A stretch of DNA of 64,000 bases from Bradyrhizobium campsiandrae (GTDB taxonomy: Bacteria; Pseudomonadota; Alphaproteobacteria; Rhizobiales; Xanthobacteraceae): contig NZ_JAANIH010000027.1 of the NCBI RefSeq assembly GCF_014529705.1, positions 46,805 to 110,804 on the forward strand, given 5' to 3'. A program made the position numbers and the translations under genes. Under the pieces are notes generated by a model. The model worked only from the letters and a program-made list of their open reading frames with translations, did no database searches and was not told the origin of the DNA. Below, one piece after another: positions 36,508 to 44,159 of the stretch. Position 1 is the first letter of the stretch. The number at the start of each line of letters is the position of its first letter.

Positions 36508-36523
36508 TGGTCCAAATGGACCA
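36508..36523. promoter_or_regulatory. Palindrome in the LuxR/PEP-CTERM divergent region
   Basis: TGGTCCAAATGGACCA has perfect 6-bp arms around AAAT. It lies roughly midway between the divergent LuxR-type regulator gene and the PEP-CTERM-like gene, a natural place for an operator. Assignment to this regulator is by position only. Confidence 0.42.
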
Positions 36524-36659
36524 TGACATCTTGCGACGCCTGGTTCTAGTTCTTCTTGCGTTCGACTCTGGCTTGGCACGGAGCATTTCGTTCAAAATGA
36601 GTTCAGGTCCGGCGCGAATAAGGGCGAGCGGCTAAAGCGATCATTTGACAGGTGGTTTA

Positions 36660-37532
36660 ATGGGCAGGATCAAAACTCTGGGAGTTAAGTTCTCAGTCGC
36701 TTTTGGGATGATGTTCAGTGTGTCGGCTGTTTCCTCCACCAATGCATTTGCTGACACGATCTTGCCAGACGCCATCGTGGTGGGAGGGCCATCAGGGGGC
36801 GTAAGCGCGAACAATTGCTGCAGCGGAAACACAGTGCCCACGAACAACTTTGGAACCACATCAACGTCGATCACGTCTACGGACGGAGGCAAAGGAACTG
36901 CCACATTCATCGCGAGCAGTTCGCGTTCCGTCAGCGCATCAATCGATCTACAGGCTGGGACAAGTTATGTAGCTAACGGACATATCGGGGCAGCGGCAAG
37001 CGGGGGCATGAGCTATTACTTCGAGGTATTCGCGCCTCAGCCTCGAAGCATCACTATGGACGTCACCGCAGCAGGAGGAATTACAGGCACTGGTTGGTTG
37101 TCAGCAGCCGGCGACTTAGCGCGCTCGCAACTTACAATCGATCCGATCCAGACCTCGACGGCCGGCGGTTACACTCTCGTTCTCGGCAAATATCTTTCCA
37201 ACGGTTTGTTTTCCACGGTCGACTTTAATACGTCATGGTCTACGACCAACCAAAAGTTCACAGTCTCTACGAATAAGATCTACACGGTGACATTGACGGC
37301 TTTCGTTGCTGCAGACGTCTATAACGGTGCAAGTGCATCGATGACCGCGTTTGTTGATCCTACTTTCAACATCGATGCCTCCAATACAGATGCCGACCAG
37401 CTACAACTCGTGTTCAGTCCCAACATCGGCGCCGTCCCCGAGCTTTCGACGTGGGCGATGATGATTCTCGGCTTCTGCGGGCTGGGCTTCCTCGCGCATT
37501 CGCGCCACGACGGCAGGACGCTCGCCGCCTGA
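36660..37532 (+). CDS. Secreted protein with PEP-CTERM-like sorting tail
   Basis: A 290-residue exported protein. Residues 1-32 form a signal peptide (VAFGMMFSVSAVSSTNAFA region). The body is rich in serine, threonine, glycine and alanine, with predicted beta structure and no catalytic motif. The last 32 residues begin VPELSTWAMMILGFCGLGFL and end in a basic tail. This is the pattern of PExxTWAM PEP-CTERM signals, processed by an exosortase and often linked to exopolysaccharide; a leucine replaces the usual second proline. The ATG at 36660 has AGGTGG at good spacing. No exosortase gene is in the window. Confidence 0.8.
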   Translation: MGRIKTLGVKFSVAFGMMFSVSAVSSTNAFADTILPDAIVVGGPSGGVSANNCCSGNTVPTNNFGTTSTSITSTDGGKGTATFIASSSRSVSASIDLQAGTSYVANGHIGAAASGGMSYYFEVFAPQPRSITMDVTAAGGITGTGWLSAAGDLARSQLTIDPIQTSTAGGYTLVLGKYLSNGLFSTVDFNTSWSTTNQKFTVSTNKIYTVTLTAFVAADVYNGASASMTAFVDPTFNIDASNTDADQLQLVFSPNIGAVPELSTWAMMILGFCGLGFLAHSRHDGRTLAA

Positions 37533-37567
37533 TCATCAAAAATGAGAGCCAGAAACGTGACGATCTA

Positions 37568-37690
37568 AATTACGGTGACAGTGCACTTAATCGACGGTGT
37601 CGGGCATGAGGCCTGATCGAGCAATTGAGTGCACTGTCACCGCAATTACAATTGAGTGCACTGTCACCGTAATTACCTGTCACCGTAATT
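37568..37690. repeat. Inverted-repeat element, copy 4, with three right arms
   Basis: Left arm AATTACGGTGACAGTGCACT at 37568. The interior is GGTGTCGGGCATGAGGCCTG. A first right arm follows at 37622-37647 (one mismatch, CCGCAATT), a second at 37649-37674 (perfect), and a third partial arm CTGTCACCGTAATT at 37677-37690. The serial right arms suggest repeated end duplication or slippage. Confidence 0.87.
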
Positions 37691-37833
37691 ACCGCCGGTG
37701 ACGGCCCCATGTCGATCCAGGCGCGCGACCAGTCGAGTGCCGCCCATTGCTCCTCGGTGATGGTGTAGCCGTCGCGCAGCCAATCCTTGCGCGTGGTTCC
37801 AGTAAGCCAATCGGGAAATTCTAAAGTAGTCAC
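37570..37833 (-). CDS. Small protein with C-terminus overwritten by repeat element 4
   Basis: An 87-residue frame. The first 48 residues look like a real protein (MTTLEFPDWLTGTTRKDWL, then EEQWAALDWSRAWIDMGP). After residue 48 the codons run into element copy 4 and give a repetitive tail with GDSALNC twice, so the original 3' end is lost. The start is GTG at 37833, with GGAGAG six to eleven bases upstream; an ATG at 37914 is possible. It lies downstream of a frameshifted barstar-like gene on the same strand and may have been its operon partner. No family was recognised. Confidence 0.5.
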   Translation of the reverse strand: MTTLEFPDWLTGTTRKDWLRDGYTITEEQWAALDWSRAWIDMGPSPAVITVTGNYGDSALNCNCGDSALNCSIRPHARHRRLSALSP

Positions 37834-37973
37834 TGCGAGCTCTCCATATCTGCAATATCGGTCCTCGACGGGAATGATGGGGGAGACAATTGCCAGTTTC
37901 ACAGCAATTCTCATAACTTAACGGTATTGACCCGAAGCAGACGCACCGGGATCGGTGCTTGCGATTTGCAAGC

Positions 37974-38292
37974 TCACTTATTTGCAATTTCAAGACTGGC
38001 AGCAACGCTATTGCCTATTCGGGTGAGCCGACGCATTCGTGTTCTTTCCATCGCTAAGGACGGGTCGTAGATCAGATCCTTAAGCTCAGGCGCAAGCCGT
38101 GCGGCGTTTACAACTCTAATGATAAACGGGGGCTTGAGGCCGTTCATTCCTCCCCCGAAAGATTGAGTTCAGGAAAGCGCCCGTCATGTCCCCATGCCAT
38201 TCCGGTGCCCGTATTGCAGTCATAAAGGCCGATCGAAGATCGGAGACCGTCTTCCAACAGCTCGCATCGAGCTCTATTATGGTTGTCGTCAT
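37974..38292 (-). pseudogene. Barstar-like protein gene, broken by a +1 frameshift
   Basis: The first frame starts MTTTIIELDASCWKTVSDL and runs through APEWHGDMTGAFLNSIF, a layout like barstar ribonuclease inhibitors (N-terminal strand IIELD, then a WHG segment). The second frame continues GGMNGLKPPFIIRVVNAARL, then APELKDLIYDP, and stops at 37974. The break is at a run of five C (38152-38156, forward strand). Deleting one base joins the two halves into a 105-residue protein of normal size. The first frame alone would end after about 58 residues in RPQAPVYH. No barnase-like ribonuclease gene was found nearby. Confidence 0.65.
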
Positions 38293-38409
38293 TGCGATGC
38301 GTCCCATCGACTAGGTGGCAACAAAAGCCGTCGATCCGCGCGGAACCCCTGACCAACCAGGAACGAAGCCCTTCGGCCCCGCTTAACCCGCAGCAGAAGT
38401 GGTTCTCTC

Positions 38410-38652
38410 ATGACACGCTATTTCTTCGATCTCATCGACCCGGACGGACGCTTGGTTGACGAAGAGGGCCTGGAGTTCACCGACATGGAAGCGGTCGAGC
38501 GGGAGGCCACCGAAGCCATGGCCGATGCCGCCCGCGAAAGCATGCAACGCGCCATCAAGCCCCGCGAAACGACGATCGAAGTCCGGGACGAATTTGGGCC
38601 GGTCATGCGGGTGCGGTTCTCGGTGGAAGTCGAACACGTTCGAACGCAGTAG
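38410..38652 (+). CDS. DUF6894-like small protein
   Basis: An 80-residue protein beginning MTRYFFDLIDPDGRLVDEEG, with EREATEAMADAARE in the middle helix and VRFSVEVEHVRT at the end. The RYFFD...DEEGLEF pattern matches a small uncharacterised family (DUF6894) that is abundant in rhizobia. It is probably a soluble cytoplasmic protein of unknown role. It begins 117 bp after the barstar-like locus and marks the return to core-like GC content. Confidence 0.72.
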   Translation: MTRYFFDLIDPDGRLVDEEGLEFTDMEAVEREATEAMADAARESMQRAIKPRETTIEVRDEFGPVMRVRFSVEVEHVRTQ

Positions 38653-38718
38653 GACCCGGCAAGCGGATCGCAACTGCGCCCTATGGCAAACCCCTGCGAT
38701 CGTGCTTAACTTGCTCGC

Positions 38719-39741
38719 ATGAAAAAGATCGGATTTCTGTCCTTCGGACACTGGACCCCCTCGCCGCAATCGCAGACCCGCTCGGCCAGCGACACGCTGC
38801 TGCAATCGATCGAGCTTGCGGTGGCGGCCGAGCAGCTCGGCCTCGACGGCGCCTATTACCGCGTGCATCATTTCGCGCGACAGCTGGCCTCGCCCTTCCC
38901 GCTGCTCGCCGCGGTCGGCGCCAGGACCAGCAGGATCGAGATCGGCACCGCCGTGATCGACATGCGCTACGAGAACCCGCTCTACATGGTGGAGGATGCC
39001 GGCTCGGCCGACCTCATCGCCGGCGGCCGGCTGCAGCTCGGCATCAGCCGCGGCTCGCCCGAGCAGGTGATCGACGGCTGGCGCTATTTCGGCTATCGCC
39101 CGGCCGAGGGCCAGACCGACGCCGACATGGGCCGCCGCCACGCCGAAGTGTTCCTCGACCTCTTGCGCGGCGAGGGTTTTGCCGAGCCCAATCCGCGGCC
39201 GATGTTTCCGAACCCGCCGGGGATGCTGCGGCTCGAACCGCATTCGGCGGGCTTGCGCGAACGGATCTGGTGGGGCGCCGGCTCGAACGCAACCGCGGTG
39301 TGGGCGGCCAAGCTCGGCATGAACCTGCAGAGCTCGACGCTGAAGAACGACGAAACCGGCGAAGCCTTTCACGTGCAGCAGGCCGCGCAGATCCGCGCCT
39401 ATCGCGCGGCGTGGAAGGAGGCCGGTCACGCCAGAGAGCCGCGCGTGTCGGTCAGCCGCAGCATCTTCGCGCTGATGGACGATCGCGACCGCGCCTATTT
39501 CGGCGGCGAGCGCGGCGGCGAAGACCAGATCGGCTTCATCGACCCGCAGACGCGGGCGATCTTCGGCCGCTCCTATGCCGCCGAGCCTGATGCGCTGATC
39601 GCGCAGCTCAAGCAGGACGAGGCGATCGCCGAGGCCGACACCCTGCTGCTGACTATTCCGAACCAGCTCGGCGTCGACTATTGCGCGCATGCGATCGAGG
39701 CGATCCTCAAGCACGTTGCGCCGGCGCTGGGGTGGCGGTGA
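38719..39741 (+). CDS. Luciferase-like (LLM) flavin-dependent oxidoreductase
   Basis: A 340-residue TIM-barrel protein of the bacterial luciferase-like family. Family marks are IGFLSFGHWTP at the N-terminus, AAEQLGLDGAYYRVHHFAR near residue 36, and IEIGTAVIDMRYENPLYMVE near residue 74, with GRLQLGISRGSPEQVIDGW beyond it. Such enzymes use reduced FMN or F420 to oxidise small molecules. There is no obvious flavin reductase partner beside it, and neighbouring genes give no clue to the substrate. Confidence 0.85.
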   Translation: MKKIGFLSFGHWTPSPQSQTRSASDTLLQSIELAVAAEQLGLDGAYYRVHHFARQLASPFPLLAAVGARTSRIEIGTAVIDMRYENPLYMVEDAGSADLIAGGRLQLGISRGSPEQVIDGWRYFGYRPAEGQTDADMGRRHAEVFLDLLRGEGFAEPNPRPMFPNPPGMLRLEPHSAGLRERIWWGAGSNATAVWAAKLGMNLQSSTLKNDETGEAFHVQQAAQIRAYRAAWKEAGHAREPRVSVSRSIFALMDDRDRAYFGGERGGEDQIGFIDPQTRAIFGRSYAAEPDALIAQLKQDEAIAEADTLLLTIPNQLGVDYCAHAIEAILKHVAPALGWR

Positions 39742-39807
39742 TCCGGCGCGTCTGCTCGGCATGAGGGCTCCGCGACCGCGTGATGGTCGCTGAGCCCGGG
39801 ACTCGGC

Positions 39808-40266
39808 TCAGCCGCCGCTCAGGCTGTGGCTGATGCGCGTGACGACCGCGTCCCATTGGCGCTTCTCGGCCGCAGGATAATTGATCAGCACGCAATGCAC
39901 GTAGCGGCTGGTGAAGTTGCAGCGGTCGTACCAGATCTTGGCGCGCTTGATGCTGGAGACGACGAAGAAGTCAGGCGTGATCCGCTTGTAGACGATTCCT
40001 TGCGGCGGCTGCTTGGTGGCAAGGAAGGCGGCGGGCGAAATGCCCTGCTGCCGGCGAACCGCCTGCACCGTGAGGTCGGCGGCGCCGTCGGATGAGCGAA
40101 ATTGCTGGCCATAGCCGTCCGGCTTTCCGGCCGGTTCCGTGAAGATCGAGCTGGGAATGTCGACCGACGTTCCCGACTGAGGGATCCGATAAGTCGTCCA
40201 GCTCTCGGCCCGCGCAGCGGACCATGACATCGCCAGCACAATGACGACGGCGGTGGATGTCTTCAT
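39808..40266 (-). CDS. Exported hypothetical protein
   Basis: A 152-residue protein with a signal peptide (TSTAVVIVLAMSWSAARA, cleavage after residue 20). The mature part includes WTTYRIPQSGTSVDIPSSIF, QFRSSDGAADLTVQAVRRQQ and two cysteines (DRCNF, YVHCVL) that may form a disulfide. The pattern resembles small periplasmic proteins of rhizobia with no known function. GAGGT before the ATG at 40266 decides this start over one at 40281. It follows the next gene upstream by 7 bp, so the two are probably co-transcribed. Confidence 0.68.
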   Translation of the reverse strand: MKTSTAVVIVLAMSWSAARAESWTTYRIPQSGTSVDIPSSIFTEPAGKPDGYGQQFRSSDGAADLTVQAVRRQQGISPAAFLATKQPPQGIVYKRITPDFFVVSSIKRAKIWYDRCNFTSRYVHCVLINYPAAEKRQWDAVVTRISHSLSGG

Positions 40267-40273
40267 ATTGACC

Positions 40274-40495
40274 TCATCCATCGCGCGAACCCAGCTGCAG
40301 CTCCATCAACGCAATCCTTTGCAGGTCTGCCAGGTTGCGTTCGCCCGCGCCCGCGGTGCGCAGGATCGACTCGGCGAGCGCATTGACATGCGAGGAATGC
40401 ACAGGCTCCGGCAGGGTCGCGACCGCGGCCTCCAGGGCGAGGGTCATGAGATCGATCACCTCCGGGGAAAATTCTGCGTTTGCAAAGTTCTTCAT
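40274..40495 (-). CDS. Small conserved-looking hypothetical protein
   Basis: A 73-residue helical protein (SPEVIDLMTLALEAAVATLP, then NALAESILRTAGAGERNL). It has no signal peptide or membrane helix. It precedes the exported protein gene by 7 bp on the same strand, so the two may be co-expressed. It resembles small proteins found in rhizobial genomes, but I can assign no function. Confidence 0.6.
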   Translation of the reverse strand: MKNFANAEFSPEVIDLMTLALEAAVATLPEPVHSSHVNALAESILRTAGAGERNLADLQRIALMELQLGSRDG

Positions 40496-40561
40496 GTCGG
40501 CGAGCCGCCCGCTTCGAGCAAGCCGCCAGCCTAACGTCGGGAAAAACCGGAAGTTCCTGTT

Positions 40562-40619
40562 ATCCCGTCTTCGTTCCGGTGATAATGGCCAGTGGCTCGA
40601 TCAGGCGATTCAGGGTGGC
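40562..40619 (-). pseudogene. C-terminal relic of a class V aminotransferase gene
   Basis: Directly after the stop of the winged-helix ATPase gene, the same frame reads ATLNRLIEPLAIITGTKTG and stops. The class V aminotransferase at 44865-46184 ends DLDRLVEALAVITGTKTG and stops. About 75% of bases match across roughly 60 bp, including the stop and a few flanking bases. Nothing else of such a gene is present. This is therefore a small relic, or the outcome of recombination with a paralogue's 3' end. Confidence 0.62.
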
Positions 40620-42137
40620 TCAGGCGGTGACCGGCATCGACCGCGGCGACGACACTTTTTCGAGCGTATATGACCGAATCAAATTCGGCAGTCGGTACCG
40701 TCCGCCGCCTTCCGTGGTCTCAAACGAGATCAGCGACTTCGCGACCAGCATGCCGACGATCTGCAGCGAATCCGAACGCGATTGCAAAGTCCCGCGCAGA
40801 GCGTCGCATACGTCGTCGAGGGTCAAAAGCCCCTGGCAGACGGAAAGGCGGCGCATCGCGGCGCGCTCCTCTTCGCAGAGCAAATCGTAACTCCAGTCGA
40901 TGGCCGCAGCCATCGTCTGATGGCGGGGCGAGGCGGTACGCTGGCCGAGCCAGCGCAGCCAACTGCCGCTCTGCAGTGAGCTCGCAACCTGCGGGAAGCC
41001 GAACGAAGGCACGCGCGCGGCCGCGATTTTGATCGCAAGCGCAAGTCCGTCCAGCTTTCGGCAAATATCCGCGGCGAGCAGCGCGTCGGCTTCGGTGATC
41101 TCGATGTCGTACCCGTTTGCCACGACATGATTGGCAAACAATCGGGGCGCATCAAATGCGAGAATCCCCTCCGCCGACCGGTCGGCCGCCTCGTCCGACG
41201 GATACGCGAGCCCAGAAAGACGGTACACGTGCTCGCCATTGACGCTGAGCATTTCCCTGCTCGTCGCAAGGATGCTCACCTGCGGGGCTCGATGGAGGAT
41301 TCGCTCGATGATCACCGACACCGGCTCGATCAGATGATCGCAACAGTCGAGAACCAGCAGCGCATGCCGGTCCTCGAGATGATTCAGCAGCGCCGGCAGC
41401 GGATCGATGGATTGATGCGGCAAGCCGAAGCCCGCAGCGATCACGTCCGGCAGTCGATGCGCCGACGCGACCGGGCCGAGATCGAGAAAGTGAACGTCGC
41501 CGGCAAACGATGACGCCTCGGCATGCGCCACGGCCACCGCGACCGCCGTCTTTCCAACGCCTCCCGGGCCGTGAACGGTGACGAGGCGATTGGTCTTCAG
41601 CAGACCTGAAATTCCGCGAACCGCATCGTCGCGACCGATCATGCCTTCAACCGGCGCGGGAAGCTGCGGCGTGGAGCAGATCTCCGTGGCCGGGGGCGGT
41701 GCCTCGAGCGAGCGCGGCCGATCGCGTGTCGCGATCAGGCAATAGCCGCGACCGGAAACGGTCTTGATGTGGCCGTCATCGCCCATTTCCTCGCCGAGCG
41801 CCTTCCGCAATGCGGCGATCTGAAACCTCAGGGCGCCGCTGTCGACGATGATGCCCGGCCAAACCCGCGCGAAGAGCTCCTTCTTGCCCACAACCTCGCC
41901 ACGCCGTTCCGCAAGGACGGTCAGGAGATCGATGGATTTACCGCCCAGCTGAACCCGCTGACCGGCCCTGAACAGGCACCTGCGGCGGGGGAAGAACTCG
42001 AACGGACCAAAGCAAAAGGACGCTTCGATGCTGCTGTTCGATCCGAACGCCTGAGCCGGCAAGCCCACGGGAAACGCGCCGGGATCTTCTGCCGCCGCTG
42101 CCGCCGAAAGTTGCCGGGTCCTGACAGAGGCGTTCAT
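40620..42137 (-). CDS. Winged-helix regulator fused to an NB-ARC-like ATPase
   Basis: A 505-residue protein. Residues 42-138 are an OmpR/ToxR-type winged helix (KSIDLLTVLAERRGEVVGKK, ending KTVSGRGYCLIA). Residues 165-420 form an AAA/NB-ARC-like ATPase with the P-loop GPGGVGKT at 190-197 and LLVLDCCDH as a Walker B-like strand. The end is helical. This architecture is shared with signal-transduction ATPases in which ATP and ligand binding control DNA binding. It lies 8 bp after a lone receiver-domain gene on the same strand and is divergent from a histidine kinase and FixJ-type gene, so it is probably part of one signalling locus. Confidence 0.83.
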   Translation of the reverse strand: MNASVRTRQLSAAAAAEDPGAFPVGLPAQAFGSNSSIEASFCFGPFEFFPRRRCLFRAGQRVQLGGKSIDLLTVLAERRGEVVGKKELFARVWPGIIVDSGALRFQIAALRKALGEEMGDDGHIKTVSGRGYCLIATRDRPRSLEAPPPATEICSTPQLPAPVEGMIGRDDAVRGISGLLKTNRLVTVHGPGGVGKTAVAVAVAHAEASSFAGDVHFLDLGPVASAHRLPDVIAAGFGLPHQSIDPLPALLNHLEDRHALLVLDCCDHLIEPVSVIIERILHRAPQVSILATSREMLSVNGEHVYRLSGLAYPSDEAADRSAEGILAFDAPRLFANHVVANGYDIEITEADALLAADICRKLDGLALAIKIAAARVPSFGFPQVASSLQSGSWLRWLGQRTASPRHQTMAAAIDWSYDLLCEEERAAMRRLSVCQGLLTLDDVCDALRGTLQSRSDSLQIVGMLVAKSLISFETTEGGGRYRLPNLIRSYTLEKVSSPRSMPVTA

Positions 42138-42145
42138 GGCACATC

Positions 42146-42541
42146 CTATGGCGCTTGCTTGCCGAGGGCGTTTTCAATGCACCCCAGAAGATCGTCCCGC
42201 CCGAACGGCTTGGCGAGAAAGCAGACGGCCCCCGCGCGCAGCGCGCGTTCCCGGGTGCGCGCTTCCGGAAAGGCCGTCATGAAGATGGTCGGAATCCGGT
42301 GACCGGTCGCGAGCAGTCTCGCATGCAGCTCGAGGCCACTTATGCCGTCCATCTGGACATCCAGAATCAGGCAGGAGGCGCCGGGCAGTTGACTGGAGTT
42401 CAGAAAGTCATCGGCTGATTGGAACGTGGCAGACGCGTAACCGAACGACTCGACCATGCCGCCCATGGCGACCCTCACGGATTCATCGTCGTCCACGATT
42501 GCGATCAGGGCTTCGTCGCTCAACGCACTCTCCCATGTCAT
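42146..42541 (-). CDS. Single-domain response regulator (receiver only)
   Basis: A 131-residue receiver domain with the acidic pocket IAIVDDDESV, phosphoacceptor D61 (LILDVQMDG), the threonine in FMTAF and the lysine in LAKPFGR. There is no output domain. A TTG at 42523, preceded by GGGAGAG at ideal spacing and giving a start like SDEALIAIVDDD, is an attractive alternative start. It is followed after 8 bp by the winged-helix ATPase gene. It could shuttle phosphate from the divergent kinase or act as a phosphate sink. Confidence 0.83.
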   Translation of the reverse strand: MTWESALSDEALIAIVDDDESVRVAMGGMVESFGYASATFQSADDFLNSSQLPGASCLILDVQMDGISGLELHARLLATGHRIPTIFMTAFPEARTRERALRAGAVCFLAKPFGRDDLLGCIENALGKQAP

Positions 42542-42692
42542 CAGGCTGGCCTCGATTGGGCGAGAAGACCATTGGCGAAGACGATGCTCCATGTGTCGTC
42601 TTGCCCCTCGACATGATCGAATGGATTGCTCTACTTTCGTTTCGTTTAGGTGCATTGCCGCATTTCGCGATTTTTGCTATTGAAGCAGGCAT

Positions 42693-44150
42693 ATGGGGTC
42701 GATGACACAGTTTCCCGGTCGTCGCGAGGGCAGGCGTGCCCTCGCCTCGGTCGGGATCGTCTTGTCCGCGGCCGTCATTTTCGCCATCGACGCGGTAACG
42801 CCGATCGAAGTTTCGGTCTCCGTGCTCTACGTCTTCGTCGTGCTGATCGCCTCGGTCACATTCAGCTCGACCGGCATCCTGCTGACGGGGATCGGATGCG
42901 AAATCCTGACGATCTTCACCCATTTCATTTCGCCGGGAGATCCCTGGGCGCATTGGCCGCTGCTCGATCGCGCCATTGGCGTGACCGGAATCGGCATGTC
43001 GACCATGCTCATCATGCGCAATCGACGGGCGATGGAGGCACTTGACGTCAGCCGGGCCTATCTCGCCCAGGCTCAGCACCTGAGCCACACCGGAAGCGTC
43101 GGCTGGCAAGATCCGAGGGGCGCGCTCTTCTGGTCGGAAGAAACCTTTCGGATCTATCGGTATGAGCCCGATGTCGAGCCGACCCTGGCGAGAATGATCG
43201 CGAGGACCCACCCCGACGACCGCGCGCTTCTGCAGCAGACGATCGACCGGTCTTTCCGCGAGAAAACCGGCTTTCAGCTCGAGCATCGTCTGTCGATGCC
43301 GGATGCGACGACGCGCCATGTCCAGCTCGTCGTGCGCACCGCCGAAAGTCGGAACACCGGCACCGGCTTCATCGGCGCCGTCATGGACGTCACGGCCGCC
43401 AGGAACGCGGCGGACGAATTGCAGGGTATCCAGTCCGACCTCGCCCGCGTCACGCGAGCCACGACAATGGGCCAGCTCGCCGCTTCGATCGCGCATGAAG
43501 TCCGCCAGCCGCTCACCGGCGTCATCACCAACGGTCACACGGTGCTGCATTGGCTGAACGCGGCTACGCTGAATATCGACAAGGCGCGCACGACGGCGGA
43601 GCGAATGCTGCGCGACGGCGAGCGCGCCAACGGTGTGATTCAGCGCATCCAGGGATTGCTGGCGAAGACGCCACCGCAGGCGCGGAGCATCGACGTCAAC
43701 GAGTTGATCCATCAGGTTCTCGACCTGCTGCAGACCGAGCTGCGCCTGCGCGATGTCTCGGTGCAGACCGAGCTCGCGCCATCGCCGCCGCCTCTGCTCG
43801 GCGACACCGTGCAGCTTCAGCAGGTCCTGCTGAATCTCGTCATCAACGGAGCAGATGCCATGTCCGACGTCACCGGCCGGCCCAGGCTGCTCGTCGTCGG
43901 CTCGAAAGCCGGCCCCGACGGGGACGGCCTGATCTTCGTCCGCGACAGCGGGATCGGTCTGGATGAGGCCACCGTCGACAAGATCTTCAGCCCGTTCTTC
44001 ACGACAAAACCCAAGGGAATGGGAATGGGGCTGGCGATCTGCCGGTCGATCATCGAGGCTCATGGCGGACGCCTGTGGGCCTCGCCCGCCGAGCCGCATG
44101 GCGCACTATTCCAGTTCACCTTGCCCGGCAAGGCCAGGGACGAGCCATGA
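42693..44150 (+). CDS. Membrane-bound PAS sensor histidine kinase
   Basis: A 485-residue kinase. Three or four membrane helices occupy residues 16-108. A PAS domain follows at about 125-245, with ARMIARTHPDDRALL typical of PAS_3. The dimerisation domain has SIAHEVRQPL with phosphoacceptor H268. The ATP-binding domain shows LLNLVINGADAM, RDSGIGLD and PKGMGMGLAI. It overlaps closely with a FixJ-type regulator downstream, its likely partner, and is divergent from the receiver/ATPase pair. The layout resembles FixL-like kinases of rhizobia, but no haem-binding PAS histidine was identified. Confidence 0.88.
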   Translation: MGSMTQFPGRREGRRALASVGIVLSAAVIFAIDAVTPIEVSVSVLYVFVVLIASVTFSSTGILLTGIGCEILTIFTHFISPGDPWAHWPLLDRAIGVTGIGMSTMLIMRNRRAMEALDVSRAYLAQAQHLSHTGSVGWQDPRGALFWSEETFRIYRYEPDVEPTLARMIARTHPDDRALLQQTIDRSFREKTGFQLEHRLSMPDATTRHVQLVVRTAESRNTGTGFIGAVMDVTAARNAADELQGIQSDLARVTRATTMGQLAASIAHEVRQPLTGVITNGHTVLHWLNAATLNIDKARTTAERMLRDGERANGVIQRIQGLLAKTPPQARSIDVNELIHQVLDLLQTELRLRDVSVQTELAPSPPPLLGDTVQLQQVLLNLVINGADAMSDVTGRPRLLVVGSKAGPDGDGLIFVRDSGIGLDEATVDKIFSPFFTTKPKGMGMGLAICRSIIEAHGGRLWASPAEPHGALFQFTLPGKARDEP

Positions 44151-44159
44151 GTATGAGTG

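Noticed and set aside
33625..37690. Inverted-repeat copies considered as ends of one composite transposon
   Set aside because: No transposase lies between them, each copy is itself a complete palindrome, and no target-site duplication is visible at the outer ends.
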